A DNA stretch of 47,465 nt from JBEIDK01 sp040383485 (GTDB lineage Bacteria > Bacteroidota > Bacteroidia > UBA4408), in the NCBI GenBank assembly GCA_040383485.1, contig JBEIDK010000009.1:1-47465 (forward strand), in the 5' to 3' direction. Positions within the stretch are counted from its first letter, which is position 1, and each line of letters opens with the position of its first letter. Below, piece after piece: positions 34,922 through 44,640 of this stretch. The position numbers and the translations under genes were made by a program. The notes under the pieces were generated by a model. It made no database searches. It was not told the origin of the DNA and was given only the letters and a program-made list of their open reading frames with translations.

Positions 34922-37906
34922 ATGAGAAATAAATACTTAGTGCTGATTTTAATATTTATAAGTTCAAATTTTATTTTGGCACAACAACCTATTATTACCA
35001 ATATGGGAGCTAATCAAGCAATAAATACAGTTTTGATTGGCAATGGAGTTCAAACTTCAAACATACAGTTCTCAGGTTTACCAAGCCAACTTGGTTATTT
35101 TACTAATGGTAGTTCATTTGGGTTAGACACTGGTATTGTAATATCAACTGGTAAAGCTGGCGACATACCTGGAGTAGTAGGTACTACTGCATCTACAAAT
35201 TTGCAAAGCACTATTACAGATATTGATATTTTAAATTTGATGCAACAAAATTCTTCATTAGCAACTAGTGCAAATGATGCAGCTTCTTTAGAGTTTAACT
35301 TTATACCAAAGGGCGACACTATTGAATTTCAATACGTTTTTGGCTCAGAAGAGTACCCTGAATTTGTATGTAACTTTAATGATGGTTTCGCTATGTTTCT
35401 TAGTGGGCCAGGCATTAATGGAACTTTTTCGAATAATGCTGTTAATTTGGCACTAGTTCCAGGTTCAAATACACCTGTTTCAATTTCTACTGTTAATGTT
35501 AGTGCCTCAACTTGCCCACAAGCTAATAGTAATGCTAATTTATATGTAAATAATCAAGGACTTAATGGCACATCTATAGTTTATGATGGTTATACCAAAG
35601 TTTTTAAAGCAAAGCATTTTGTTCAATGCGGGCAAACATACAAGCTTAAAATTATAATTGCCGACTGCAATGATCATATTTACGATAGCGGTGTGTTTTT
35701 GAAAGCGAGAAGTTTAACCACACCTGCAAAAGACTTTGTAATCTCTGCATCAGGATTACCCAATATAAATTCATTTACTGAACAGTGTGGTACCGCTCAA
35801 TTTTCAGTTACTCGTCCTGCTCCATTTAATCAAGCTCTCACAGTTCCTTTATCTTTTGCAGGTACTGCTGCGTTAGGTGCCGATTATATTTCACCACCTA
35901 CAAGTATTACTTTTGCAGCAGGACAGCAAACCGTTATTATACCAATTACTGCCATAAGTGATAATATTGTTGAAGGAATGGAGACCATTATTTTATCACT
36001 TCCAAGTTCGGTATGTCCTGCAGTATTTTCAATATCTAAAACAATACAATTAAAAGATTATTCGAATTTATCCTTTGGAAATAATGCAGACACTATAAGA
36101 ACTTGTGTTGGTAAACCAATTATTTATACACCACAAATTTTAACTGGGCAAGCAATATCTTATGATTGGAGTAATGGCTCTACGCAATCATTTTTGTATT
36201 ATCCATCTGCATCTTTATCCATTTCTAATAATTGGTACACGTATCAATTTATCAGTGTTTGTAATATAGATACTATTATTGATAGCGTATATGTTCAAGT
36301 ATTAGATACAAATAGTGCAAGTATTAGCGTTACTCACTTAGTACAGTTTGAACAATGCCCGATACTTGATACCTTAGTTGTCACATTACTAAACCCTGTA
36401 ACTATTCCTACACTTTATCCAATTACGGTTTCGGGCATCGCTGCCAATAATGTTGATTTCACTTTCATTGATACTGTAATTCAACTAATGCCAGGTGTTC
36501 TTAATTATTATTTTCCTTATAATATTATTCAAGATGGTTTAGGCAATGAGGGGCTAGAATATATTTTTTTACAAATTAGTCCTAAACCAAATATGTGCGT
36601 TTGCAGTAAATCAACAACAAAGATTGTGAATATAATTGACAGTGTTGATTTTAAGGTAGAGCAGGCTGATGTTTTTCTAAGTTGCCCCGGTCAGTCAATT
36701 ACATTAACACCCAATAAACCTCCAATTGGAATTTTAACATGGCAACCATTTTCATTTACAGGAGATTCATATAATTTTACGTCATTATCAAATGATACAA
36801 CAGAAATTTTACTTCAACTAAACGAAACTATTTGCGGCGTTCCAATGGTTGCATACGATACTGCTTACGTATATCCCGCACCTCCAACCAACTTTCAAAT
36901 AACAAATACAACAAATTTATTTATACAGTGTAGCAACCCTAATTATTTACTTGAAGCACAGATAACAGGTGGACTCCCAAATTATTCATATGCTTGGTAT
37001 GATGCAAATAACATACTCCTAGATACTATTTCAAGTATAACTCAAAATGTTGCTCAAACCTCAACCTTTAGATTAATAGTAAAAGATTATTGTAATAGAA
37101 AGGATACCGTTATAATAACTGTTTCAAGGATTGCATCACCCGATTTAATATTAAGTAGCAATCCAGATTTTACTGCTCAATGTCCAAATCAGTTGGTAAA
37201 TCTAACGTCACAAGCAGTTGGAGGCGTTCCGCCAATTCAATATCTTTGGTCATCAGGCGAAACAACTAATAATATTCAACAAATTATAAGTGACACAACT
37301 TTGTTACTTGTAACAGCAAAAGATAGTTGCCTCAATGAAAGAAGAAAGTTTATTACTATTTATCCTGCTAATTACTCAACACCTGCATTAAGTTTGATAG
37401 GAGATACTACAGTTTGTCCTAATCAAAAAACAATAATAACTGGATTGGTGAATCAAGGTCTTGAAGACTTTACTTTTTCATATTTTACTCAAAGCAATAA
37501 TTCATATAATAGTATTAGTAGTGGTATTATTGAAGCGACAATAAATCAATCAGGCTATTTTGTTTTTAAAGTAATTGATGCATGTAATTATAGCTCAAGC
37601 GATAGTATTTATATTAGGAAATACGAAAACTGTAATGCTAGAATTCCGAATGTTTTCACTTCAGATGGAAATGGAATTAATGATGCATTTATCATTGAGC
37701 ACCTCGAAGAGTATCCTAACACTCATGTTATGGTATATAATAGGTGGGGAGTTAAGGTATATGAAAATTTAAATTATACTAATACTGAACCTTGGAAACC
37801 TCTAAGTGCAGTTGATGCAGGTACATTTTATTATGTAATTGAATTTAATATAGATTTAATGCCAAACGATAATAAGCAAACTGGCTTTATACAAGTAATA
37901 AAATAG
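34922..37906 (+). CDS. Choice-of-anchor L domain protein with T9SS type B (CHU_C) sorting domain
   Basis: I start at ATG 34922, where a signal peptide begins (MRNKYLVLILIFISSNFILA); the longer frame from GTG 34874 would add 16 residues before it. The protein has 994 residues. A choice-of-anchor L domain covers about 25-270, with FQYVFGSEEYPEFVCNFNDG at its centre. A Calx-beta-like segment follows (GADYISPPTSITFAAGQQTV). The rest is a series of Ig/PKD-like units with paired cysteines. The C-terminus is a gliding-motility-associated type B domain: ARIPNVFTSDGNGINDAF, VYNRWGVKVYEN and AGTFYYVI. It is expected to be exported through T9SS and anchored to or released from the surface. Binding partner unknown. 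Confidence 0.9.
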   Translation: MRNKYLVLILIFISSNFILAQQPIITNMGANQAINTVLIGNGVQTSNIQFSGLPSQLGYFTNGSSFGLDTGIVISTGKAGDIPGVVGTTASTNLQSTITDIDILNLMQQNSSLATSANDAASLEFNFIPKGDTIEFQYVFGSEEYPEFVCNFNDGFAMFLSGPGINGTFSNNAVNLALVPGSNTPVSISTVNVSASTCPQANSNANLYVNNQGLNGTSIVYDGYTKVFKAKHFVQCGQTYKLKIIIADCNDHIYDSGVFLKARSLTTPAKDFVISASGLPNINSFTEQCGTAQFSVTRPAPFNQALTVPLSFAGTAALGADYISPPTSITFAAGQQTVIIPITAISDNIVEGMETIILSLPSSVCPAVFSISKTIQLKDYSNLSFGNNADTIRTCVGKPIIYTPQILTGQAISYDWSNGSTQSFLYYPSASLSISNNWYTYQFISVCNIDTIIDSVYVQVLDTNSASISVTHLVQFEQCPILDTLVVTLLNPVTIPTLYPITVSGIAANNVDFTFIDTVIQLMPGVLNYYFPYNIIQDGLGNEGLEYIFLQISPKPNMCVCSKSTTKIVNIIDSVDFKVEQADVFLSCPGQSITLTPNKPPIGILTWQPFSFTGDSYNFTSLSNDTTEILLQLNETICGVPMVAYDTAYVYPAPPTNFQITNTTNLFIQCSNPNYLLEAQITGGLPNYSYAWYDANNILLDTISSITQNVAQTSTFRLIVKDYCNRKDTVIITVSRIASPDLILSSNPDFTAQCPNQLVNLTSQAVGGVPPIQYLWSSGETTNNIQQIISDTTLLLVTAKDSCLNERRKFITIYPANYSTPALSLIGDTTVCPNQKTIITGLVNQGLEDFTFSYFTQSNNSYNSISSGIIEATINQSGYFVFKVIDACNYSSSDSIYIRKYENCNARIPNVFTSDGNGINDAFIIEHLEEYPNTHVMVYNRWGVKVYENLNYTNTEPWKPLSAVDAGTFYYVIEFNIDLMPNDNKQTGFIQVIK

Positions 37907-37937
37907 TTTATCATAAACAATAAAGAGATAAACACGG

Positions 37938-37980
37938 AAGAATAATAATTATCAAGCAAAAAATTATTCTTTTGTATTTA
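37938..37980 (+). terminator. Probable terminator after the anchor-L protein gene
   Basis: AAGAATAAT (37938-37946) pairs with ATTATTCTT (37963-37971) and is followed by TTGTATTT. It lies 31 bp after the stop and just before aroC. The stem is AT-rich and therefore weaker than the others in this window. Confidence 0.5.
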
Positions 37981-37994
37981 CTAATTAAAAAAAA

Positions 37995-39080
37995 TTGGCA
38001 AATACATTTGGTAAATTATTTACCCTCACAACTTTTGGAGAGTCTCACGGTACTGCCATCGGTGGTATAATTGATGGTTGTCCTCCAGGACTAGAATTAG
38101 ATTTTTCAAGAATTCAAATAGATTTAGACCGCCGCAAGCCAGGTCAATCATCACTTGTATCTCCTCGTAAAGAAAATGATGAAGTGAAATTTCTTTCAGG
38201 ATTATTTGAAGGCAAAACTACTGGTGCACCAATAGGTTTTATAATTGAAAATAATAATCAAAACTCATCAGACTACAGCCACTTAAAAGAAACTTATCGC
38301 CCAAGTCATGCAGACTTTACTTATCAGCAAAAATATGGTATTCGCGATTATAATGGTGGAGGCAGGGCTTCTGCACGTGAAACTGCATGCAGAGTTGTTG
38401 GTGGTGCAATTGCAAAACAAATTTTATTAAAACATAATATTACCATTAATGCATTTGTAAGTGCTATTGGTAGTATTCAAATGCAAACAAAAGATTACAT
38501 TGATAATAATTTATGGCTTCAAAATTATACTGAAAACATTGTAAGATGCCCTGACGAACAAGTAGCAAAAAAGTTTATTCAATTAATAGAAAGTACAAAG
38601 TTAAAAGGCGACACTGTAGGTGGAGTAATTACATGTATTTGCAATAATGTACCTAGTGGAATTGGAGAACCTATTTTCGATAAGCTTCAAGCAAATTTAG
38701 CCTTTGCAATGATGAGCATACAGGCAACAAAAGGGTTTGAATATGGAGAAGGATTTAAAGCTGCAGAGCAATTTGGCTCAAAACTAAATGATGTTTTTAC
38801 TACAAACATTGATGGAAAAATTGTAACGGAAACAAACAATAGTGGAGGAATTCAAGGTGGCATAAGCAATGGTATGCCAGTATATTTTAATGTAGCATTT
38901 AAGCCAGTTGCAACATTAATGCAATCGCAAAAAAGTATCAATGAAAAAGGAGAAGAAATAGTTATTGAACCAAAAGGTAGGCATGATGCATGCGTCTTGC
39001 CTAGAGCTGTTCCTATTGTAGAAGCAATGTGCGCATTGGTTTTAGTAGATTTATTGAAACAGAGAAATGCTGTTATATAA
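37995..39080 (+). CDS. aroC: Chorismate synthase
   Basis: AroC makes chorismate from 5-enolpyruvylshikimate-3-phosphate using reduced FMN, the last step of the shikimate pathway. The 361 residues show LTTFGESHGTAIGGIIDGCP near the start, RRKPGQSSLVSPR, RPSHADFTYQQKYGIRDYNG with GGRASARET, and the C-terminal GRHDACVLPRAVPIVEAM. The start is TTG at 37995, which gives MANTFGKLFT, the family's normal N-terminus. No ATG lies upstream at a fitting position, so TTG is very probably used. A serine hydrolase gene begins 11 bp after the stop and is likely co-transcribed. Confidence 0.96.
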   Translation: MANTFGKLFTLTTFGESHGTAIGGIIDGCPPGLELDFSRIQIDLDRRKPGQSSLVSPRKENDEVKFLSGLFEGKTTGAPIGFIIENNNQNSSDYSHLKETYRPSHADFTYQQKYGIRDYNGGGRASARETACRVVGGAIAKQILLKHNITINAFVSAIGSIQMQTKDYIDNNLWLQNYTENIVRCPDEQVAKKFIQLIESTKLKGDTVGGVITCICNNVPSGIGEPIFDKLQANLAFAMMSIQATKGFEYGEGFKAAEQFGSKLNDVFTTNIDGKIVTETNNSGGIQGGISNGMPVYFNVAFKPVATLMQSQKSINEKGEEIVIEPKGRHDACVLPRAVPIVEAMCALVLVDLLKQRNAVI

Positions 39081-39091
39081 TTCAAAAATTT

Positions 39092-40867
39092 ATGAATAGA
39101 AATCTAGGAATTACAACACTATTAGTTGTATTAATTAATTATTGCTATAGCCAGACGCATTGTCTTATAAAACCTTCAACTAAAAGAATTATTGATAGTA
39201 CCTATAACAAGCTATTAAAACAAACTGGAACAATTGGATTTAGTTTAGCAATTGTTGATAGCGGAAGAATAGTTTATTCATGCGGTTATGGATTTTCTGA
39301 TAAAAATAATAATGTAAAGGCAACTGATGAAACAATTTACAGAATAGGTTCTATAAGTAAATCTTTTACTGTTTTATCGCTATTTCAATTAAGTGAAGCT
39401 GGTAAGGTTAGCATTGAAGAAGGTCTAAAAAAATATATCCCAGAGTTTGATATCCGAAATAGATTTAATGATAGTAATGTATTTAAGATTAGAGATGTTA
39501 TGAGCCATACGTCAGGATTGCCAAGCGATATTTTAAATGGTTTTTTTTGTACCAATCCGCCTAAACAAACATGGGTGACTGAGCAATTAAAAAATATGTA
39601 TTCAATATCAAAAGCAAACTACAAACATGCTTATTCCAACATTGGCTATGGCTTGCTAGGCCAAGTAATATCAAATGTTAGTAAACTAAGCTATGATGAA
39701 TACCTAAGGACAAATATTTTCAAGCCATTAAAAATGAAATCTTCTTTTGTGGATTATGATAGCGTTTTAATAAAAAAATTCTCTAAGGGGTATTTAGATA
39801 AAAAGGAAACATACGAACCATTGATAAGAGATGCAGCTGCTGGATTAGTTCACTCAAATGTTTTAGACATGGGTAACTATTTAAATATGTATTTGGCAAA
39901 GGACCATAAAATTATTACTAACGCATCAATAATTGAAATGGAGAAAAAGCAATTATCAAGTACTACCTTGAGTAGGACAGAAGCTTGGGGTTTAGGTTTA
40001 TATAGCCAAAGCTATCTTAATGAAAAAGATAGTTCTAGAATAACAATTACAGGACATGGCGGTGATACCTATCTCTATCATGCTGATATGGCATTTATAA
40101 ATTCATTGAATGTTGGTGCGGTTATCCTTACCAATTCCAATTCTGGAACTGCCTTAAATAATGCTGCAAATCTTATACAATCATATTTAAAAGCAGAAAA
40201 AGGTATAAAAATAAAGGCGGATAATAAGGATACAGCAATGATTCAGAATAATGAGGACAAGCTGAATGAAAATGAAATCTTTGGCACCTATTTCATAAAT
40301 AACATTAAACTTGATGTAAAGAAAATCAATAAAATAAAGGCCAGACAAGGACCTGTATCATTATTGTTTTATAAGTCAAAAAAGAATAAGGATTTTTACA
40401 AAGTAAAGGCATTATTACTTGGTGTTATTCCCATAAAAGTAAAAAATCAAGAATTTGCTTTTTGTAAGATTGATAATCAAGTTTACTTTAAAGCGATACT
40501 GACCAAAAGAAAAAGATTCAATTATGTAGCTGTAAAAACTGAGATGAAAACACCCCCAAATGCCTGGATAAAAAGTGCAGGTGATTATGCTATTACTGAG
40601 AATAAATATAAATGCGAAAAGTGTCCTTTTGGTAATTTTGAAAACTTAAAAATGAACTTAGCGATAAAGGACAATTTAATTTTCTTTAGTTTAAAAATGA
40701 AAGATAAAAGCCAAAATCAAGAAACTATTATACTTCCAATTGATGAAACTACGGCGGTTACTCCTGGTATAGGAAGAAATACAGGAGAGACTATTTACCT
40801 AATGCCAAATGGCAATGTATATTACAGTGGATTTGAATTTGTAAAATTAACCCAAATTACGCGTTAG
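39092..40867 (+). CDS. Serine hydrolase (beta-lactamase/PBP family), end formed by a MITE
   Basis: I use ATG 39092, which opens a signal peptide (MNRNLGITTLLVVLINYCYS); the frame upstream overlaps aroC. The 591-residue exported protein has the class C beta-lactamase/AmpH-type fold. Ser87 and Lys90 lie in SISKSF, YSNIGYG gives the YxN motif and GHGGDTY the third motif. A further 200-residue beta-rich domain follows from about 385. Likely activity is on peptidoglycan peptides, esters or D-amino-acid peptides; this cannot be decided. The last five codons (TQITR) and the TAG stop lie within MITE copy C, so the native C-terminus has probably been replaced by a short tail. It follows aroC by 11 bp. 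Confidence 0.85.
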   Translation: MNRNLGITTLLVVLINYCYSQTHCLIKPSTKRIIDSTYNKLLKQTGTIGFSLAIVDSGRIVYSCGYGFSDKNNNVKATDETIYRIGSISKSFTVLSLFQLSEAGKVSIEEGLKKYIPEFDIRNRFNDSNVFKIRDVMSHTSGLPSDILNGFFCTNPPKQTWVTEQLKNMYSISKANYKHAYSNIGYGLLGQVISNVSKLSYDEYLRTNIFKPLKMKSSFVDYDSVLIKKFSKGYLDKKETYEPLIRDAAAGLVHSNVLDMGNYLNMYLAKDHKIITNASIIEMEKKQLSSTTLSRTEAWGLGLYSQSYLNEKDSSRITITGHGGDTYLYHADMAFINSLNVGAVILTNSNSGTALNNAANLIQSYLKAEKGIKIKADNKDTAMIQNNEDKLNENEIFGTYFINNIKLDVKKINKIKARQGPVSLLFYKSKKNKDFYKVKALLLGVIPIKVKNQEFAFCKIDNQVYFKAILTKRKRFNYVAVKTEMKTPPNAWIKSAGDYAITENKYKCEKCPFGNFENLKMNLAIKDNLIFFSLKMKDKSQNQETIILPIDETTAVTPGIGRNTGETIYLMPNGNVYYSGFEFVKLTQITR

Positions 40868-41014
40868 AGGTTCGTAATGAAACGCCAAAGCCCAATAAAA
40901 TATGAACTTTTGTGAATAAATCATATTGATTATATGTTGCCTGAGAAAAAGTTGTTTACTTCATATTTTGAAGGGGTTGTGAGTTGTAATAGAATTTCTA
41001 ATGCCTATTCTTGG
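40851..41014 (+). mobile_element. MITE-like element, copy C (164 bp, complete)
   Basis: It starts CCCAAATTACGCGTTAGAGG and ends TCTAATGCCTATTCTTGG, with the same 164-bp length as copy A and most bases shared. TTAA flanks it directly on both sides (40847-40850 and 41015-41018). The interior keeps the paired arms AAATATGAA/TTCATATTT. Its left end overlaps the 3' end of the serine hydrolase gene and provides the stop codon. Confidence 0.85.
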
Positions 41015-41040
41015 TTAAGGTAATCTTTTACTCCAATTAA

Positions 41041-41079
41041 AATAAAAAACGCATTGTAATTTACAATGCGTTTTTTATT
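41041..41079. terminator. Bidirectional terminator between the serine hydrolase and the response regulator
   Basis: AATAAAAAACGCATTGTAA (41041-41059) and TTACAATGCGTTTTTTATT (41061-41079) pair almost along their full length around a one-base centre. It lies 19 bp beyond the response-regulator stop (minus strand) and after MITE copy C on the plus side. Confidence 0.9.
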
Positions 41080-41098
41080 TTATCTCAGTATAAAAGTA

Positions 41099-41797
41099 TT
41101 AGCTACCAGTTAACATTTTAAATCCTTTTCCATGAACATTTATTATTTCAATTTTAGGATCTTCTTTTAAATACTTTCTTAATTTAGTAATGTAAACATC
41201 CATACTTCTACCATTAAAATAATTGTCATCTAACCAAATAGTTTTAAGTGCAAAGTTACGGTCAAGGATACTATTTTCATTCAAGCAAAAAAGTTTGAGC
41301 AACTCTGCTTCACGTGAGGTTAGCTTTTGTTCTTTTTTACCTATTACCAATAACTGATGATTAAAATCGAATTTGTATTTACCTATTACAAAGTCATTTT
41401 GCTCCATATTAGTTAAAGTTTTATTTCCAGAACGGCGCAATATTGCTTTTAAACGAAGTAGTAATTCTTCAGTGCTAAAAGGTTTGGTAATATAATCATC
41501 GGCGCCACTCATAAATCCTTCAATTGCATCATCTTTTTGTGACTTTGCTGTTAAGAAAACAATGGGTACATTTTTATTCAAAAACCTTACTTCCTTTGCC
41601 AAGGTATAGCCATCCATCAATGGCATCATTACGTCAAAAACACAAATGTCTGGTGTTTCTTTTTTAAACTGCTTTAGTGCTTCTTTACCATCTAAGCATA
41701 ATGTTACTTTATAATCTTTATCAGATAAGTACTCTTGTAAAATACTGCCTAAGTTTGTATCATCTTCTGCTAGTAATAATTTAATTTTTGTTTCCAT
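41099..41797 (-). CDS. OmpR/PhoB-family response regulator (RprY-like)
   Basis: The receiver domain covers residues 1-120: acidic pair EDD at 11-13, phospho-acceptor Asp55 in CVFDVMMPLMDGY, Thr in VFLTAKS, and Lys in DYITKPF. The C-terminal winged-helix DNA-binding domain has LTSREAELLKLFCLNE, then YFNGRSMDVYITKLRKYLKE. At 232 residues it is the standard length. The histidine kinase gene ends 18 bp upstream on the same strand, so the two make a cognate pair. Bacteroidota RprY-type regulators are the nearest match by pattern. Target genes are unknown; the divergent DUF1571 gene is one candidate. Confidence 0.92.
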   Translation of the reverse strand: METKIKLLLAEDDTNLGSILQEYLSDKDYKVTLCLDGKEALKQFKKETPDICVFDVMMPLMDGYTLAKEVRFLNKNVPIVFLTAKSQKDDAIEGFMSGADDYITKPFSTEELLLRLKAILRRSGNKTLTNMEQNDFVIGKYKFDFNHQLLVIGKKEQKLTSREAELLKLFCLNENSILDRNFALKTIWLDDNYFNGRSMDVYITKLRKYLKEDPKIEIINVHGKGFKMLTGS

Positions 41798-41815
41798 GTT
41801 TATTTTTATTATTGA

Positions 41816-43414
41816 TTAGTTATTATTTATTTGATTTTTTAATGGTAAATAAACTTTAAAAGTACTGCCTTCGCCTAAAATACTGTTTACTGTAACGCTA
41901 CCGTTGTGTTTAGTAATGATAGCTTTAACATAACTTAATCCTAGGCCGAAACCTTTTACATTGTGTATGTTCCCTGTTGGTACTCTGTACAAATTATCAA
42001 ACACTCTTTTCTGATTTTCTTTACTTATGCCAATTCCGTTATCTTCAATCTCAACAACTATGCCCTCATTGTATTTGTAATTCTTAATTTTTATTAAAAT
42101 ATCTTTTTTAGAATACTTAAGTGAGTTATCTAATAAGTTATTAAATGCGTTAATGATGTGAAATTTATCTACTTCAATCATGATATCATCCTCAACAATA
42201 TCAAGCTCTAATTGAACTTGTAACTTCTCAAATTGTAAGGCAAAATTATTTACAACTTGTTCTAGTATCTGGTTTATACCAATGGTAACAATGTTTAATT
42301 TAAGTTGACCTTTATCGATAATTGCAGTTTGCAAAACATTTTCAACTAACAGTGCTAATCTTTTATTTTCGTCTTTTATGGCTGTAAGATATTTGGTAAT
42401 CCTTTCTTCATTTGGTTTTAGTGACTTATCGTTTAGTACATCTACAGCTAATGAAATAGTTGAAATAGGTGTCTTTAATTCATGAGTCATATTATTGATG
42501 AAGTCATTTTTTATTTCAGACAATTTTTTTTGTTCGAAAATGGTGTTAACTGTATAATAAAATGCTCCAACAATTATTAGTACTAGCAATAGTGAACCTG
42601 CGAGCATTAACCACATGGTTTTTAAAATGTATTTGTTTTCATGCGGAAAAAAAACTGTAAGTTGCTTAGGGTGCACAAAAACATTATTGAGTGCCATACT
42701 TATCTTATACTTAGAATCAATTAACTCTTCCTCTATCTCTTTATTTTGAATATGTGATAACATTTTACCATTATTATCTAATATGGCGAAACAATATTTA
42801 GCATGAATGTTTTTATCATTTAGTTCATACTTCAGCAATGTATCGATGGCTAAAGTATCTAAGTTTTCATTAAAGTCATTGTAAATATTTACACTTACTA
42901 ATTCATCAAATACATCATTTACAAAGTCTTTTCTTTTTCCAAACCATTCTAAACTAGTGTTACTAGAATCTAGTTCTTTAAAATTAAATGGATTTTTACT
43001 CTTAAAATTAAAGCCAAAGCTAAACATGTCATTAGCAGCAGAATCTCCAATAAATGAGCGCTCACGTTTGCGTTTTGTAACTACTCCACTCGAATCTGTT
43101 GTAATTTCTTCTAACACGTTCAATTTATACTTGTCTGATTTTTCGAATTTATCAATGGCAGAAATATTGCCTCCAATAATATTTGGGATGCCAGATGTTT
43201 GTCGTTTTAGGTTTAACCTTCGGGTAATTTTTGCAGCAGTTGCTTTTTTCTCTAACTTGGTAACTACTTGGTGTAAGGCATCATTTACATTACTTTCAAA
43301 GCGCTCTTTTCTAATGCTAAGAGCATTATCAATCCAGAATAATTGAACTGCAATTAAACCTAAAATTGCAAAGGTTATAATTAATACAATATATTTAAAA
43401 TGCTTGGTAATCAC
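41816..43414 (-). CDS. Sensor histidine kinase, membrane-bound (RprX-like)
   Basis: This 532-residue kinase has a membrane helix at about 9-27 and another at about 266-287, enclosing a periplasmic sensing domain of about 235 residues with no recognised fold. The cytoplasmic part has the phospho-acceptor His311 in NNMTHELKTPIST, a dimerisation helix, the N-box (NAFNNLLDNSLKYS), the G1 box (IEDNGIGIS) and GFGLGLSYV. It precedes its response regulator by 18 bp and is transcribed away from the DUF1571 gene. The signal is unknown. Confidence 0.92.
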   Translation of the reverse strand: MITKHFKYIVLIITFAILGLIAVQLFWIDNALSIRKERFESNVNDALHQVVTKLEKKATAAKITRRLNLKRQTSGIPNIIGGNISAIDKFEKSDKYKLNVLEEITTDSSGVVTKRKRERSFIGDSAANDMFSFGFNFKSKNPFNFKELDSSNTSLEWFGKRKDFVNDVFDELVSVNIYNDFNENLDTLAIDTLLKYELNDKNIHAKYCFAILDNNGKMLSHIQNKEIEEELIDSKYKISMALNNVFVHPKQLTVFFPHENKYILKTMWLMLAGSLLLVLIIVGAFYYTVNTIFEQKKLSEIKNDFINNMTHELKTPISTISLAVDVLNDKSLKPNEERITKYLTAIKDENKRLALLVENVLQTAIIDKGQLKLNIVTIGINQILEQVVNNFALQFEKLQVQLELDIVEDDIMIEVDKFHIINAFNNLLDNSLKYSKKDILIKIKNYKYNEGIVVEIEDNGIGISKENQKRVFDNLYRVPTGNIHNVKGFGLGLSYVKAIITKHNGSVTVNSILGEGSTFKVYLPLKNQINNN

Positions 43415-43491
43415 TTTACAAAAATAGTTTCAATTGCCATATAAAATAAGGCTTAACTAAATTTAACCCAGCCCTAAAATATTTAATTCAA

Positions 43492-43499
43492 TATATTTG
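43492..43499 (+). promoter_or_regulatory. Possible -7 promoter element of the DUF1571 gene
   Basis: TATATTTG matches the Bacteroidota -7 consensus TAnnTTTG exactly and lies 29 bp before the GTG start. No clear TTTG -33 element is found at normal spacing, so this remains a weak call. Confidence 0.3.
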
Positions 43500-43528
43500 A
43501 AAAGAAAACAAAGATTAATATTAGCAAA

Positions 43529-44431
43529 GTGTTTCACAAAGTTTTTAAAGCAATTTTACTTATTACAATAGTTTTTTTTGCAAGTAGTAATTTTGCATTA
43601 AACAACACTATAACCTTGTCTTTAAGCAAATACAGAAATACAACAAGTTCACTCAATGCAAAGTCAATTTTAGATGAAATGATTATTGCCATAAAAAAGA
43701 TAAATACGAGTAGGTATAAATTACATACTACTGAAAGGATAGATGGGAAATTGTTGTTTATTAATTCAGAAATTAAACTAAATACCAAACCAAGAAAAAT
43801 TTATTTAAAAAATCCAAGTAAAAATTTAGAATTATTATTTGTAGAAAATGAAAATAATGGAGATGCAATTGTTAACCCTGGAAAGTTTCCATATGTTACT
43901 TTGTATCTTAATCCAAACAAGCACATCATGCGCAAAAACCAGCATCACAGCATCGATGATTTAGGCTTTTCGTTTATTGCACAAATGATTTCAAGAAGCT
44001 TTCCAACAAATACTGCAGATTTTCATAAGACTTTTGGATATACCGGTGATGCTGATTGGGAAGGTAAAAAATGCCATAAAATATATGCAGAATTTAAAGA
44101 TTTTAAAGTAATTAACTACACATTAACCAAAGACGAAACAGTGAATGAAATTTCCTATAAGTTTAATTGTGGCGATTATAGAATTATAGAATACAATGAA
44201 AACTATACCTACGGTGAAACAATTAAAAAAGGAACTACAATAAAGTTGCCAAATATGTACGCCTCAAAAACATTGATGTATATTGATGTTCAAACAAAAC
44301 TTCCTACAGCACTAAAAATATTTGACAACGGAGGTTTGTATGAAAGTTATGAGTTCAGAGATATTGTAATCAACAAAGCATTCGACAAAGAGGAGTTTTT
44401 GAAAGATTTTAAGGATTATAAATTTAAGTAA
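43529..44431 (+). CDS. DUF1571 family secreted protein
   Basis: The 300 residues begin at GTG 43529 with a signal peptide (FKAILLITIVFFASSNFA). No ATG lies nearby in frame. From about residue 43 the sequence matches DUF1571: ILDEMIIAIKKI, TTERIDGKLLF, then NPGKFPYVTLYLNPNKHIMR. The family resembles outer-membrane lipoprotein-sorting-like beta folds and is probably periplasmic, but its function is unknown. The gene diverges from the histidine kinase across 114 bp, so shared control is possible. Confidence 0.72.
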   Translation: MFHKVFKAILLITIVFFASSNFALNNTITLSLSKYRNTTSSLNAKSILDEMIIAIKKINTSRYKLHTTERIDGKLLFINSEIKLNTKPRKIYLKNPSKNLELLFVENENNGDAIVNPGKFPYVTLYLNPNKHIMRKNQHHSIDDLGFSFIAQMISRSFPTNTADFHKTFGYTGDADWEGKKCHKIYAEFKDFKVINYTLTKDETVNEISYKFNCGDYRIIEYNENYTYGETIKKGTTIKLPNMYASKTLMYIDVQTKLPTALKIFDNGGLYESYEFRDIVINKAFDKEEFLKDFKDYKFK

Positions 44432-44640
44432 GATAATTATTACCAAAATTTAATTTAAACTACTCTTTTAAATTCTTAACTCAAAAATAGAACGTTACAG
44501 GTTTTATTTCTTAATTTATAATTGTTGGAACTCTAATCTAAGTTTAATTACTTACTGATTTAGTTCATATGTTTTGGTGAAAGAAATCATTTCAATTAAA
44601 ATGATAAAAACCAACATTTGTGTTATAAATTATAAAAAAT

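Noticed and set aside
39029..39091. Upstream start of the serine hydrolase within aroC
   Set aside because: It would place 21 polar residues before a normal signal peptide and overlap aroC.
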